From: a virus
Reading direction: 5' to 3' (one strand)
Length of the DNA: 30,129 nt
IMG/VR virus record: IMGVR_UViG_3300037488_001003
Location: 1 to 30,129 of that record
Shown: positions 16,713 through 25,050 of the stretch, in pieces
Layout: each line of letters opens with the position of its first letter
Position numbering within the stretch: position 1 is the first letter of the stretch
Translations under genes and position numbers: made by a program
Notes under the pieces: model-generated
Told to the model about the DNA's origin: nothing
Databases searched by the model: none
Seen by the model: only the letters and a program-made list of their open reading frames with translations

Positions 16713-17741
16713 TTAAGCGTGGTTACTGTTCATGCGCTGTTTTGCAAACGCAAGAACGTGTTGTTTGTTTTCGGGATTGAGTCCGAAGTTCTTCATCGTG
16801 GCGATATCTGCACGAGTAAGCGTGATGCTTTTACGCGAAGAATTGCCGGTTGATACGGTGCGCGAAGAAGATACGCCAGACACCGGAGAAGTCGTTTTCT
16901 TGACTACTTTTTTCGGCGGGAACGCTTTGCGCAGTTCTTTATCAACTTCACGATAGTATTCCGGGTTGTTTTGATTCAGGCCGCGCGTGCGCAGCTTTTC
17001 ATCAATCACGCTCAGATATTCGCGATGCGGCGCGTACTTCGGTTCCTGAATCCATTTGTTGCGTGCTACCCATGCGACAGCAAGCGCTGGGGGCTGAGCC
17101 TGCGGTTGTGCTGCCGGTGCAGTAGTGCGCTGCTGTTCGCGCGCGGCTTTCTGCGCCGTAAAGCTCGACGTAATTTCTGCGAGTTGCCGGCGATTGAAGC
17201 GAAGCTCTTCAATAGCGCTCTGAAGCTGAATTTCCGCAGCAGTGTTACCCTGCTCTTTAGCTGCCTGAAGTTCCGCAGTTTTTTGCTCCGCAGCGGACTG
17301 CATCGAAGTATCAAGCAGCTTGTAATACTGCTCTTGCAACGAATCATGCTGCTGCTGCAAATTGCTGTAGCTGGCCGAGCCTTTATTCAGCGCATCAGCA
17401 TATTGCTGCGCCCGCTGCTGCACAGTCACCAAGTCAGTTTGCACAGACTTGCGCAGCGCAATTTCACGTTTGATGCGCTTTTTAACGCTGGCCGAGTAAC
17501 TCTTCTCTTCCTCGGGTGTAAATTCCGCTTCTTCAGCAAAATCCGAGTCATCCGTTACAGGTACGCCCAAATCGTCGTCATCGGTTTCTTCGGCGGTTTC
17601 TTCGGCGGTTTCTTCAGCCGGTTCAGAATCGTCTTCTGCTGGTGGCGGTGTTGCAGGGTCTTCAAAATCAATGTCGTCATCAACACTGTCAAAAACAATA
17701 TCGAAGTCGTCAACTACTTCTTCATTTCCTACTGCGGGCAT
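16713..17741 (-). CDS. Scaffolding protein
   Basis: 342 residues with a strong AGGAGG site. Seen: a very acidic N-terminal third (DDFDIVFDSVDDDIDFEDP and three copies of an EETA-type repeat), a long Gln/Ala/Glu coiled coil (about residues 85-205), a Pro/Ala linker, and a basic C-terminal helical part ending in RADIATMKNFGLNPENKQHV. Acidic, coiled-coil proteins with a basic C-terminal helix upstream of the capsid gene are typical scaffolds; the C-terminus normally binds the shell. It guides procapsid assembly and would leave before or during DNA packaging. Confidence 0.8.
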   Translation of the reverse strand: MPAVGNEEVVDDFDIVFDSVDDDIDFEDPATPPPAEDDSEPAEETAEETAEETDDDDLGVPVTDDSDFAEEAEFTPEEEKSYSASVKKRIKREIALRKSVQTDLVTVQQRAQQYADALNKGSASYSNLQQQHDSLQEQYYKLLDTSMQSAAEQKTAELQAAKEQGNTAAEIQLQSAIEELRFNRRQLAEITSSFTAQKAAREQQRTTAPAAQPQAQPPALAVAWVARNKWIQEPKYAPHREYLSVIDEKLRTRGLNQNNPEYYREVDKELRKAFPPKKVVKKTTSPVSGVSSSRTVSTGNSSRKSITLTRADIATMKNFGLNPENKQHVLAFAKQRMNSNHA

Positions 17742-17749
17742 GTGTCCTC

Positions 17750-18166
17750 CTAGATACTGATTTTCAGATCATCCGGCGAAGCTACTTTAGCCAGAATCTC
17801 GTCATCGTTGATAATAATGAGGCGAACGCCCCGGTAGGTCAAAACTTGGCCGGAATAGCGCCCATAAATGACATACTCGCCAAGTTTCGGTTTGTGTTCT
17901 TCATCTGCAATACGCTTGTCGGTGTATGCAAGTGAGCCGACACTGACCACTTTGCCGATGTAGTTCAGATGCCGCTGTACGTCCTGTGTCGATTCTGCCA
18001 GTACGATGCCCCCTTTGGATACTTTGCGCGGGCGCACGGGCATAACCAGAATACGCCATGTCAGCGGGCGCGGCAGTCCGGGACCGTAAAAATCATCAGG
18101 CAGGGCATTTTCTTCATCCCAGCCCATGTCGTTGTCATCAGTGTAATTCGCGCTGTAATCAGTCAT
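17750..18166 (-). CDS. GroES-like co-chaperonin
   Basis: 138 residues. After an acidic 30-residue extension comes the GroES fold: PLTWRILVMPVRPRK, the mobile loop with the chaperonin-binding GGIVLAEST (residues 52-60), YIGKVVSVGSLAYTD, LGEYVIYGRYSGQVLTYRG and VRLIIINDDEILAKV. No GroEL is seen, so it would cap the host chaperonin, as T4 gp31 does, to fold the major capsid protein. It lies directly before the scaffold gene and overlaps the preceding gene by 8 bases. The extension and the long loop between residues 80 and 95 differ from bacterial GroES. Confidence 0.87.
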   Translation of the reverse strand: MTDYSANYTDDNDMGWDEENALPDDFYGPGLPRPLTWRILVMPVRPRKVSKGGIVLAESTQDVQRHLNYIGKVVSVGSLAYTDKRIADEEHKPKLGEYVIYGRYSGQVLTYRGVRLIIINDDEILAKVASPDDLKISI

Positions 18167-18377
18167 CGCCCAATTCTCCTTGTGCTTTCAGAGCGATATC
18201 CCGCTGCGCATGGATAACCGCCCGTGCTTCGTGAATACCTTGAATTCGCCCCAAGGCATATTTGTATTCGTCATACGCTGAAATCCGCCCATGAAGGATT
18301 TTTTCTTCAAAAGCAGATGCCTCTTTAAGAAGCAGGTCATCAATATAGTGCGTATAACGCACAATATCTACATGCAT
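18159..18377 (-). CDS. Small helical protein of unknown function
   Basis: 72 residues, ribosome-binding site GGAGATAC. Almost entirely amphipathic helix (IDDLLLKEASAFEEKILHG, YKYALGRIQGIHEARAVIHA), no cysteines and no membrane part. It overlaps the GroES-like gene by 8 bases and so is probably coupled to it. Comparable small helical proteins precede portal or head genes in several podoviruses. No function can be assigned. Confidence 0.7.
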   Translation of the reverse strand: MHVDIVRYTHYIDDLLLKEASAFEEKILHGRISAYDEYKYALGRIQGIHEARAVIHAQRDIALKAQGELGDD

Positions 18378-18462
18378 TGTGTATCTCCGGCAAAGATTAA
18401 AAAAGCGCTTTTTAGTATTCTTGTACAGCGCGGCTAAGTAACTTCAGATTAAGCTTAGCACA

Positions 18463-18750
18463 CTATTCTGCTTTCTGTCTCTCCCTGACCATTTTCACCA
18501 GATCGTGAAAACGGGACTGAAGCTCATAATACTTTCCGCTGACGAATATCAATAATACCCCGGCTTCCTGAAGTGTCCCCGTTTCCACCTTGACCGGGAT
18601 GTCTAATGCCGGTGCGAGGTTCGCTTCGGGGATGGGCGGCTTCGGGTCTGGTAGCGTTTGACAGGGCGTCGTTGAGCAACCCGATACCGCTATCAGACAA
18701 GCGACACTTAGCGCAATCCACTGGTACATGCTGCTCAAGCTCCTTTTCAC
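18463..18750 (-). CDS. Outer-membrane spanin subunit (Rz1-like lipoprotein)
   Basis: 95 residues from a GTG at 18750, whose Lys-Arg start gives a normal signal-peptide n-region; an ATG at 18729 with AAGGAG upstream is the other possible start. Seen: hydrophobic segment then lipobox AVSGC (C25 with the longer start), followed by a Pro-rich stretch PDPKPPIPEAN and a C-terminal coil. It begins inside the inner-membrane spanin gene in another frame and runs past its end, the classic overlapping Rz/Rz1 architecture. The lipoprotein joins the inner spanin across the periplasm and fuses the membranes at lysis. Confidence 0.87.
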   Translation of the reverse strand: MKRSLSSMYQWIALSVACLIAVSGCSTTPCQTLPDPKPPIPEANLAPALDIPVKVETGTLQEAGVLLIFVSGKYYELQSRFHDLVKMVRERQKAE

Positions 18751-19009
18751 GGTCTCGGTAAATGATGCGTATTTTCTCGCGTGTAGTCTCGCCAGCGGCA
18801 GCTACCTTGGCGTCCTGCAAAGCTGTCTTACGCGCCTCCGCCTTTGCCAGTTCGACAGCTTTCGCAAGAGCCAAAGCGTGCCTTCCCTCGCAGCGAGCGA
18901 CAGCCCGAGAATCAATAGCCATACCAGCCCCGCCAAGAGCAGCGGCGATAGCACAAGCAGCGATAAAGCCGGCCCAAGCTTTTCCTGATATGCCCGCGAG
19001 GAAACCCAT
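18524..19009 (-). CDS. Inner-membrane spanin subunit (Rz-like)
   Basis: 161 residues from the ATG at 19009, two bases after the holin-like stop. Seen: an N-terminal membrane helix (AWAGFIAACAIAAALGGAGM), a long charged periplasmic coiled coil (EARKTALQDAKVAAAGETTREKIRIIY), then a Cys pair (CAKC) and the segment CRLSDSGIGLLNDAL, which resembles the C-terminal end of Rz proteins. The last 40 residues are Gly/Pro/Arg-rich and coincide with the region encoding the Rz1 Pro-rich part in another frame. Confidence 0.83.
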   Translation of the reverse strand: MGFLAGISGKAWAGFIAACAIAAALGGAGMAIDSRAVARCEGRHALALAKAVELAKAEARKTALQDAKVAAAGETTREKIRIIYRDREKELEQHVPVDCAKCRLSDSGIGLLNDALSNATRPEAAHPRSEPRTGIRHPGQGGNGDTSGSRGIIDIRQRKVL

Positions 19010-19010
19010 G

Positions 19011-19232
19011 TCACCGGCCTTTACTCTCAAGTGACTCGGTTGTCTTTGCCCGGAGTGCCACGATAAGCACACCGAACAGCATCATTATGCTGCCAATAGC
19101 GTCCGGCCCCACCCACTTCGTGATCAGTTCGTTCTGTGTTTGTAGGTAGCCGAGAACAGCCAGTATCGTGCCGGTGTTCGCGGTCCACGACTTCATCAAG
19201 CCCCGGAGAATGCGCTTTGTTCGCAGGTTCAT
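19011..19232 (-). CDS. Holin-like small membrane protein
   Basis: 73 residues from the ATG at 19232, which overlaps the endolysin stop as ATGA. Two hydrophobic segments (about residues 19-31 and 45-61, GSIMMLFGVLIVALRAK) are separated by a short loop with GPDAIGS; the N-terminus is basic and the C-terminus charged. Size, topology and position between endolysin and spanins fit a class II-type holin that opens the inner membrane at the end of infection. The first hydrophobic segment is weak, so topology is uncertain. Confidence 0.72.
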   Translation of the reverse strand: MNLRTKRILRGLMKSWTANTGTILAVLGYLQTQNELITKWVGPDAIGSIMMLFGVLIVALRAKTTESLESKGR

Positions 19233-19585
19233 TTCTCCCACCTCGCTGTTCTCAACCGCACGTCAATGTGCGTTCTGTTGTGGTACTTCCCGATTCCGTA
19301 GCGCCCTGGGTAACTGCTGACTAGGTACGCGTGTACAACGTGCGCTGGCACCCCATCGACCACGACGTCTGCTGCTTTACCTGTCAAGTGCTCAGAGTCC
19401 GGGCTTCCGCCCTCGCGCTTGTTGTGCTCCCGGCAACGACAACCTGAGTTTATTTTCACCGGGCCATCGAACTTGTCGTGCAAGTCCTCAAGCACTGACA
19501 GCAGTTCGGCGTCAACGGTATCGAACCCGCATCCGCACTTACATGCGAACTCACGCCGGCTGAAATTCCTAGACAGGTCGCCCAT
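19229..19585 (-). CDS. Endolysin, peptidase M15A family
   Basis: 118 residues from the ATG at 19585 (GGAG upstream). Longer frames start inside the preceding gene. Seen: FSRREFACKCGCG, the substrate-pocket SGCRCREHN, the zinc motif SEHLTGKAAD with H66 and D73, and the second zinc ligand H106 in THIDV. These are the residues of M15A zinc DD-peptidases, which cut peptide cross-bridges in peptidoglycan. No signal peptide is present, so release depends on the holin-like product next to it. It overlaps the previous small gene by 17 bases. Confidence 0.92.
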   Translation of the reverse strand: MGDLSRNFSRREFACKCGCGFDTVDAELLSVLEDLHDKFDGPVKINSGCRCREHNKREGGSPDSEHLTGKAADVVVDGVPAHVVHAYLVSSYPGRYGIGKYHNRTHIDVRLRTARWEK

Positions 19586-19754
19586 CGTCGTCACTCCAAT
19601 CGTACTTGAACATCGGGCAGTTGTGTGCTGCCGGGAACCCGCCACGCATGCTGTCACAGGAGGCCATGCGGTGTTCCTTAACAACGTGCGCGCACATACC
19701 GCACTGATCTTTCACGTCATATATTGGCACCCAACCTTGAGTATCAACAGTCAT
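19569..19754 (-). CDS. Small Cys-rich protein, probable zinc binding
   Basis: 61 residues; the ATG at 19754 overlaps the upstream stop as TGATG. Four cysteines (C18, C21, C33, C46) plus two histidines resemble a small zinc site (CGMC ... C ... HNC). No membrane part. It sits between a coiled-coil membrane protein and the endolysin. No function is recognised; it may be a regulator or moron-type small protein. Confidence 0.65.
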   Translation of the reverse strand: MTVDTQGWVPIYDVKDQCGMCAHVVKEHRMASCDSMRGGFPAAHNCPMFKYDWSDDDGRPV

Positions 19755-19978
19755 CACTGTTGCCCCAAAGTATGCTGTACATGGTGTGTTTCAACTACGC
19801 CTTCAAGATGGGAAACACGCCTTTCAAGATCAGTAAGTCCCCCACGCAGGTCTTTTTCGATGCTCGCTAGTGATACCTTAACCTCACTGATTTCGTCCTT
19901 GATGCCATTGAGGATGTACAACCCCATGACACCGAGGAGCGATATTAGGTATGGGAGAAGCTCTTGAGCGTGTTCCAT
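19754..19978 (-). CDS. Small membrane-anchored coiled-coil protein
   Basis: 74 residues. One N-terminal membrane helix (LLPYLISLLGVMGLYILNG) followed by a charged coiled coil (IKDEISEVKVSLASIEKDL, LTDLERRVSHLEGVVE). Length and layout resemble hemolysin XhlA-like or accessory lysis proteins of phages. It is two bases downstream of the previous gene and directly before the lysis genes, so it may be a holin or holin partner. No direct evidence beyond topology. Confidence 0.7.
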   Translation of the reverse strand: MEHAQELLPYLISLLGVMGLYILNGIKDEISEVKVSLASIEKDLRGGLTDLERRVSHLEGVVETHHVQHTLGQQ

Positions 19979-19980
19979 AA

Positions 19981-20352
19981 TTAGCTAAGAATCTCGAGCT
20001 TGCGGGCAGTTGTAATTTTGCCCTTGGTAATAAGGTAATCCAGCCCAGCGATAACATCGGCGCTAGCTAGATCAATACCATCGCGAGTGGTAGATACCTT
20101 TAATAGTAGCAGCTGAATAAAGGAATCGCCGGTACCGGAGTAGGCTAGGGTAGAAATACCCAGCAGTTCGGCAGAAGTAAAGCGATCGCGGAATTCGGCG
20201 GCGGAGATAATAATGCTTGAGGGCGCGGGTGCAGGTGTAATTGCTGCGCGCTCGGCTGGCGTTTCCGCCCCTTCCCACTTTCCGTCAGTGCGCAATCTCC
20301 ACGCGAGGGCTTTAGTCGCATTTCGTTCTGCAATTGAATTAGCAATTTTCAT
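19981..20352 (-). CDS. Conserved-looking phage protein of unknown function
   Basis: 123 residues from the ATG at 20352 (TGATG overlap with the upstream stop). The N-terminal third (MKIANSIAERNATKALAWRL) is basic; the remainder contains FRDRFTSAELLGISTLAYSG, LLLLKVSTTRDGIDLASADV and IAGLDYLITKGKITTARK. The second half recalls short phage proteins found beside fibre genes, but I cannot name it. Probably soluble and helical. Confidence 0.65.
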   Translation of the reverse strand: MKIANSIAERNATKALAWRLRTDGKWEGAETPAERAAITPAPAPSSIIISAAEFRDRFTSAELLGISTLAYSGTGDSFIQLLLLKVSTTRDGIDLASADVIAGLDYLITKGKITTARKLEILS

Positions 20353-20918
20353 CACGCGCCCCTTATCAATTCAACGCTTAAATATTTAAGCGTTATTGTT
20401 TCAGCCCCTGTCGTCATTTGCGACGTAACGGATAGATAAAGTGGGTTTAAAATATCTGATATCATTACGTCCGCCACATCCGCTGCGGATGTACCAAATG
20501 GGATAGCCTGCTCCGGAAAAATTCTCCGCAAACTTGTAGACGTAACAGGTATAAATTCCCGGTAATTAAAGAATATGCGCGACGTAGTTGCCGGCTGTGC
20601 CACGGTCGATACTACCGTATCCGCTACTGTGCCAGCTAATCCTAGCCGTAAGCGTGCCGTACAGGAATCTACAGTTGAGGATTTGGAAATGCGCAACTTA
20701 ACCCGCAAAATATCACCCAGTTGCAATGTGCCAGCGGGTATTAAATATTGATCGAGTAGTTGCTCAGCGGTATTCGCAACTGACGTTATGTCGGTGGAGT
20801 TTTGGTACATCATAATCGGCACCCCAAGTGCAATTCCCCCCGCACTCAGCCCCACAACATTCCCGGAACCGTCATAAACTGCCCGCACCGGGGTGCCAAA
20901 CATCGTATTCGTAGCCAT
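20352..20918 (-). CDS. Putative beta-rich virion protein
   Basis: 188 residues from the ATG at 20918, chosen because it forms TGATG with the upstream stop. Seen: MATNTMFGTPVRAVYDGSGN, LDQYLIPAGTLQLGDILRVK, strands with CTARLRLGLAGTVADTVVST, and LTVSSQ-like ends leading to TITLKYLSVELIRGA. The pattern GTLQLGDILRV..RI.KSST.....RLRLG is that of beta-sandwich fibre or head-fibre domains in phages. It lies between portal and lysis genes. Possibly a head fibre or whisker. Confidence 0.68.
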   Translation of the reverse strand: MATNTMFGTPVRAVYDGSGNVVGLSAGGIALGVPIMMYQNSTDITSVANTAEQLLDQYLIPAGTLQLGDILRVKLRISKSSTVDSCTARLRLGLAGTVADTVVSTVAQPATTSRIFFNYREFIPVTSTSLRRIFPEQAIPFGTSAADVADVMISDILNPLYLSVTSQMTTGAETITLKYLSVELIRGA

Positions 20919-21199
20919 CAGCATATCCCCCAAGTCCCGCCGGCAGTACCCGAAGGCGTAATGCGCACGTTAGTAATGCCGCCGTCAATATGTACTTCCG
21001 TGTACGCTGCTGCACCATCGAGCGCAGTAAGCGTGTTGTAGTTTGCCCCATTATCGACACTGTATGCAACAGCCCAAGTACCGCCTGCGGGCCTCACCCA
21101 TAGTGTTCCCGGACACGGAGCCCCGCGAGTGTTGAATTCCTGCGCTGTAGCAACCGGATTTACTTTACACACCAGCGCTGTACTCATTGTATTACTCAT
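20918..21199 (-). CDS. Small beta-rich protein next to the portal gene
   Basis: 93 residues from ATG 21199 with AAGGAG six bases upstream. Ends with a Gly/Thr-rich segment (ITNVRITPSGTAGGTWGIC). Alternating strands (TLWVRPAGGTWAVAYSVDNG, YTEVHIDGGITNVRI) suggest a small beta-sandwich as in head-decoration modules. It overlaps the portal end by 8 bases and the next start by one base. Not recognised as a specific family. Confidence 0.65.
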   Translation of the reverse strand: MSNTMSTALVCKVNPVATAQEFNTRGAPCPGTLWVRPAGGTWAVAYSVDNGANYNTLTALDGAAAYTEVHIDGGITNVRITPSGTAGGTWGIC

Positions 21200-23786
21200 C
21201 TGAAGCTCCTTTTCTTGAAGATTTTTCCTGTGCTGCCTGCTGCGCCTGTGCGTCTTTTACTGCAAGTTCAGTGCGGAACTCACTAAGCATTTCCTTAATG
21301 GAGTCCTGAATACCTTTCTGCTGTAATGCCATTTCCTGACGAAGTTCGGCGACAGCCCGGTCTTTGTCAAATTGCAGTTTTTCACGATTAAGCGCGTTAT
21401 CGGCGATAAACTTATTCTGGTCAAGCTGATTTTTCTGCGCAGCTATGCCCTGCTTAACGCCAAGCTCCTGCTGCTTCATCTGTGCTTTCTGCGCGGCAAG
21501 CTGCGTTTGTGTCTGCGCGTTCAGCGCGGCTACTTCGAGCGACTTGTCAGGCTGCTCTGGCGCTTGACCCTGCTGCCCCCCGCCTTGCCCCTGCGTGGCC
21601 TGCTGCTGGGCCATTGCCTGCGCCTGCTGGGCGAGTATCTGCTGCATAACCTGCGCCGCCTGAACAGCGATCATCGCCTCAAGCTGGGGCGGAATACTCT
21701 GCGATGCGGGCTCGTTCTTCTCAGCGCCCCAATTTATCGGCGGCAGCGGAACCTGCATTTTCTGCTGCATCGTGACGTACATGTCCATCGCGATATGCTC
21801 AGCAATGTGCGCCTGAATTATTGGAATCATCTGTGGCATGACCATCTGAGCCTGAATAGCGCCCATGTGTACAGCAATATGCGCTTTATGGTTCTGGTCA
21901 AGATACGCGCGTATGGGCCTGCCAAGTGCAACAAGGCTTACCTCGCTAACCGGGTCCGCGCGCACTGCTTCCTGCGGTTTCGGGAACACCTTCTCAAGCT
22001 GGGGCGCGCGCATCGCTTTAAGCAGCGCCATTGCCGCCTCGCGCCTGTCTGCGATGTCAGGCATCTGAGTCGCAAGCTGAAACACCGCCTGCGCAAGTGC
22101 GATTCGCTGCGCATTTGATGTGATGTTCGGGTCAGAGACTGGCGCGATATCGACGCGGCCATCAAAGTCTTCTTTGAGTATCTCTTTCTCAACGCCGTTT
22201 ACATCGTAGGGGTATGACGATTCGTTGAGTTCTTCACCGCACAAGTCTGACAAATTCAGCAATTCGTCGCCGACAGCCTTATGCAACCGCTTATGTATGC
22301 CACTGAAGACTTTACTGCCCTGTTCCTGCAAGGCTACCGTTGTACCCACCGGGCCCGTTGTCGCCGCATCGCCTACCATGACTTCAGTAGTTGACGCGAA
22401 TCTGCGGCCTAGCTCTTGTAGCGCGCCAAGGAGGTTGAACAGCGTACTCGATGGTTCACGAAAATTCGGCGTGTAGAAGCTCTTCGCCAGTTCTTCCGCT
22501 GTAGAGTCAATCTCTTTATATACGCCCGGAGTGAGCTCGACATTTGAACCTGTTTTCGCATCCTTAGTGCGAAACCCGCCCTGAACGGCTGCAAACGCAC
22601 CCGCATCAAGGAGTATTTGAATAATTTTTGTAGCTGTCTCACCCAGCCCTCCGATTGTATGAAATAGCCCAAATCCATAGAACCCGAATCCGGGCAGGAA
22701 TTTCTTGTGTGTGAACCATACGCGCTTTTGGCGATATGTATCTTCTTCGCGCCAGTTGCGGCGAATCGCGAATACTTTTTTCGTAGCCCGGTCAATTGTT
22801 ATGATGTATGGGGCTTCTTCATCATCCTCGACGCCTTCGATGCGGTACTGAACGTGCACCTCAAACACGTCGCGCTTAACCTGTGCGCTGTTATCGTCGG
22901 TCGTTACCTCAATACCGTCAATCTCAGCGATTTTATCCTTTATCTCGCTTGTTTCAGTCGTATCTTCATCTTCATTCAGGTCACAGTCTCGGTATATTTT
23001 CGAGTCCTGGAGCCTCTTGATTTCACAAACGGGCTTGTGTAAAAGGTGAGTATAGCGGCCACACGTAGCAAGGCTCGTTTCACCGTAATTAACAATGAAG
23101 TCATCGAAGCGCACCCAGCGCGACACCACCTGCCCAGTGCTGTCGTCCTTATATTGTTTGTCGAACTCGCTGCCGGTGAATGGTAGCACAAAGAGTTTCT
23201 GTTCGCACTCGTCGTAGTAAGCGCGATCTTTGTACACCAGCAGATAGTTAAGATAGTCCTGAACACGGTCGGCTTGCGCGAGAAGCTCCGGCGTGGAAGC
23301 GCCAAGAATGCGTGTTTTTACAGGTCCATCAGGCGGAAAAAGTTCTGCCATAGCGCGCGCTTGAAACTGCGTAGCAGCCTCAATAAGCAGCGGATGATTG
23401 ACGCTGCCGAACACTTTTGACTTATGCGCGCCCGCGTCAAAATTGATGCCTAGCGCAGTAAGCCCCTCAACGAATTTCTGGTAGTGTGGCTCGCGCGTAA
23501 CATAGTCATCTTCAACGGCACTGGCGATATCTCTCCCCAGCGCGGACAAAACATCTTCAGGTAGCGTTAATGCCAAATTTGCACTAAAAGCGTCTTTTTC
23601 TTCTTTTTCTTCGCCGAGTTCCTCAACGACAATAAGCGAACCATCTGGTGCGAACGATATCGTGTCCGCATCAAAAGGGTCTCCGGGTAGCTCGACATCA
23701 AGCATTACATCCATACTGCCGGGTGTCTCGATACCCAACTCGCTTGGCGTGGCAGTAATACTTGGTATATTAGCGTATGGTTGCAT
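21192..23786 (-). CDS. Portal protein
   Basis: 864 residues. Seen: an acidic N-terminal 90 residues, ATQFQARAMAELFPPDGPVK at about 138-157, central portal segments (RYTHLLHKPVCEIKRLQD; FGLFHTIGGLGETATKIIQ at 372-390), LQEQGSKVFSGIHKRLHKAV near 487-506, and a very Gln/Ala-rich C-terminal coiled coil from about 690 on that looks like the barrel helix of P22-class portals. Length is normal for large podovirus portals. It forms the 12-fold ring where DNA enters and the tail attaches. It starts 13 bases after the large-terminase stop and overlaps the next gene by 8 bases. Confidence 0.88.
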   Translation of the reverse strand: MQPYANIPSITATPSELGIETPGSMDVMLDVELPGDPFDADTISFAPDGSLIVVEELGEEKEEKDAFSANLALTLPEDVLSALGRDIASAVEDDYVTREPHYQKFVEGLTALGINFDAGAHKSKVFGSVNHPLLIEAATQFQARAMAELFPPDGPVKTRILGASTPELLAQADRVQDYLNYLLVYKDRAYYDECEQKLFVLPFTGSEFDKQYKDDSTGQVVSRWVRFDDFIVNYGETSLATCGRYTHLLHKPVCEIKRLQDSKIYRDCDLNEDEDTTETSEIKDKIAEIDGIEVTTDDNSAQVKRDVFEVHVQYRIEGVEDDEEAPYIITIDRATKKVFAIRRNWREEDTYRQKRVWFTHKKFLPGFGFYGFGLFHTIGGLGETATKIIQILLDAGAFAAVQGGFRTKDAKTGSNVELTPGVYKEIDSTAEELAKSFYTPNFREPSSTLFNLLGALQELGRRFASTTEVMVGDAATTGPVGTTVALQEQGSKVFSGIHKRLHKAVGDELLNLSDLCGEELNESSYPYDVNGVEKEILKEDFDGRVDIAPVSDPNITSNAQRIALAQAVFQLATQMPDIADRREAAMALLKAMRAPQLEKVFPKPQEAVRADPVSEVSLVALGRPIRAYLDQNHKAHIAVHMGAIQAQMVMPQMIPIIQAHIAEHIAMDMYVTMQQKMQVPLPPINWGAEKNEPASQSIPPQLEAMIAVQAAQVMQQILAQQAQAMAQQQATQGQGGGQQGQAPEQPDKSLEVAALNAQTQTQLAAQKAQMKQQELGVKQGIAAQKNQLDQNKFIADNALNREKLQFDKDRAVAELRQEMALQQKGIQDSIKEMLSEFRTELAVKDAQAQQAAQEKSSRKGASDE

Positions 23787-23799
23787 CTATCTAAGTACC

Positions 23800-25050
23800 T
23801 CAGTCATCTGTGCCCGTTTTGAACTGCCGTTGGTATCGCCCTTGGGCTTCCCCGTCAAAATCTTCTTCATTATCGTCTTCTTCGGACAACTGTAAATAGA
23901 ATTTTCGCCGAAAATATAACCACGCTTGGCCGCAACTGTCAACACAATCATCGTGGGGGCCATTTGGAAACGCAGCACATTCGTCAATTATTTCCTGAGC
24001 CCAGTTCCGGGGCATATAGTAAACGAGCCCCTTCTCAAGCATCAGCGAGGCTACGTGCGCCTTTGTAAGCTTTGAGCCTTTCTCACTTATCGGGAGTATG
24101 GGCAACCGCGCGCGCTTAAGTTCCTGTATCAGCGAATGGCCGCTGGCTCGCTTCTCGATCAGTATTTTGTCGGGCTCGTAGTCCCGGTAAGACTGTACTG
24201 CATTCTCGCGCAGGTCTGGAAACGCAATGCGCTTGCGCAGCCGCTCCAAGAGTATGCAGGCAAACTTGTTGTCCTCCGGGCGTAGAAAGATGCCCCATGT
24301 CGTCCGCACGGTGTAGTCGTTTTTCTCAGCTTCCTCAAAAGCCGTGTCATAGCTCTGGAACTTGTAGTCACACTCCGGGGGAAACTCATTGTTCCATTTA
24401 CGCCAGTTCGCAGCGGGCATAATACCGCCGCCTTCTTCCGTGGGCTCCTGCATATACAGGGCGCTCCACACCTTCTTGGTCATGTTGTGCTTGGTACGCA
24501 GTAGCTCTTTCTTTGACCATCTGCGTGGGGAGAACGAATCTCCCTCTTTGTATGTCATCGGGTATGGGTGTTTACCTGTGTTGAGAAACTTCTCGTATTT
24601 TGGGTCTCTCGCTATTTTATTAAGCTTCTCTGCAACTTCAGCATTGATAAGCGCGGGAACCTTGATTACTTTCCATACATCCGCGCCAGTATCTACACTG
24701 TCCTCGGCAAGCTGTGACTCAAGCAAGCGCCCGGCCAAGTCCGCCACGTTCCACCGCGTCATCACCAACACGATCTTGTTACGCTCAGGCTGTCTCCGAG
24801 TGTAGAAACCTGCTGAGTACCAGTCTGCTACGCGGTCCATCACCAACCGACTGTACATATCCTGCTCAGATATTGGGTCGTCGATTAGTCCGCAGTTATG
24901 TGTTAAGTAGTCTTCGGCATAAAGGGTATGGTCTGGGGTTACTGAGAAGTTATAAAAAAGTTCTTCTGTTTCAGAAATGTCGATACTATAAATATCCTCA
25001 TACCCAAGGAAATTTCGTGTAAAAAACGCTTTTAGTCTTTGTAGGACCAT
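23800..25050 (-). CDS. terL: C-intein plus C-terminal part of large terminase subunit (TerL)
   Basis: 416 residues from the ATG at 25050; a GTG 15 bases earlier is possible. GGGGTACGC before this ATG is the same start context as the connector gene at 13625. Residues 1-52 are a C-intein: FYNFSVTPDHTLYAEDY, then LTHN followed by C53, the expected Asn/Cys splice junction. The C-extein begins CGLIDDPISEQ, in which LIDD is the Walker B strand. Further motifs: VMTRWNVADL (coupling motif), SYDTAFEEA, ILIEKRASG and PHDDCVDS, the three acidic elements of the RNase H-like packaging nuclease. It therefore carries Walker B and the nuclease but not Walker A, and needs joining to the N-terminal piece. Confidence 0.88.
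   Translation of the reverse strand: MVLQRLKAFFTRNFLGYEDIYSIDISETEELFYNFSVTPDHTLYAEDYLTHNCGLIDDPISEQDMYSRLVMDRVADWYSAGFYTRRQPERNKIVLVMTRWNVADLAGRLLESQLAEDSVDTGADVWKVIKVPALINAEVAEKLNKIARDPKYEKFLNTGKHPYPMTYKEGDSFSPRRWSKKELLRTKHNMTKKVWSALYMQEPTEEGGGIMPAANWRKWNNEFPPECDYKFQSYDTAFEEAEKNDYTVRTTWGIFLRPEDNKFACILLERLRKRIAFPDLRENAVQSYRDYEPDKILIEKRASGHSLIQELKRARLPILPISEKGSKLTKAHVASLMLEKGLVYYMPRNWAQEIIDECAAFPNGPHDDCVDSCGQAWLYFRRKFYLQLSEEDDNEEDFDGEAQGRYQRQFKTGTDD
24895..25050 (-). other. C-intein half (IntC, about 52 residues)
   Basis: Coding segment for the splicing C-half. It contains block F (IYSIDISETEELFYNFSV, with DHTLYAEDY) and block G (THN then Cys). The last Asn codon is 24897-24895 and the first extein Cys codon 24894-24892. 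It opens with an amphipathic, basic stretch (LQRLKAFFTRNF) and continues as an acidic segment that could pair with the basic tail of the N-half. Confidence 0.85.

Noticed and set aside
18399-18413. AAAAAAGCGCTTTTT as a terminator after the spanin genes
   Set aside because: The palindrome has no room for a loop and a very short GC core, so it is unlikely to terminate.
21372-22118. Long plus-strand ORF (248 codons) opposite the portal gene
   Set aside because: It is the antisense of a strongly protein-like portal coding region, lacks a ribosome-binding site and is Leu/Arg-rich as antisense frames of Gln/Ala-rich genes are.
23787-23987. Short minus-strand ORF overlapping the end of the large terminase gene
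   Set aside because: It lies in another frame of a coding region with clear nuclease motifs and has no ribosome-binding site.
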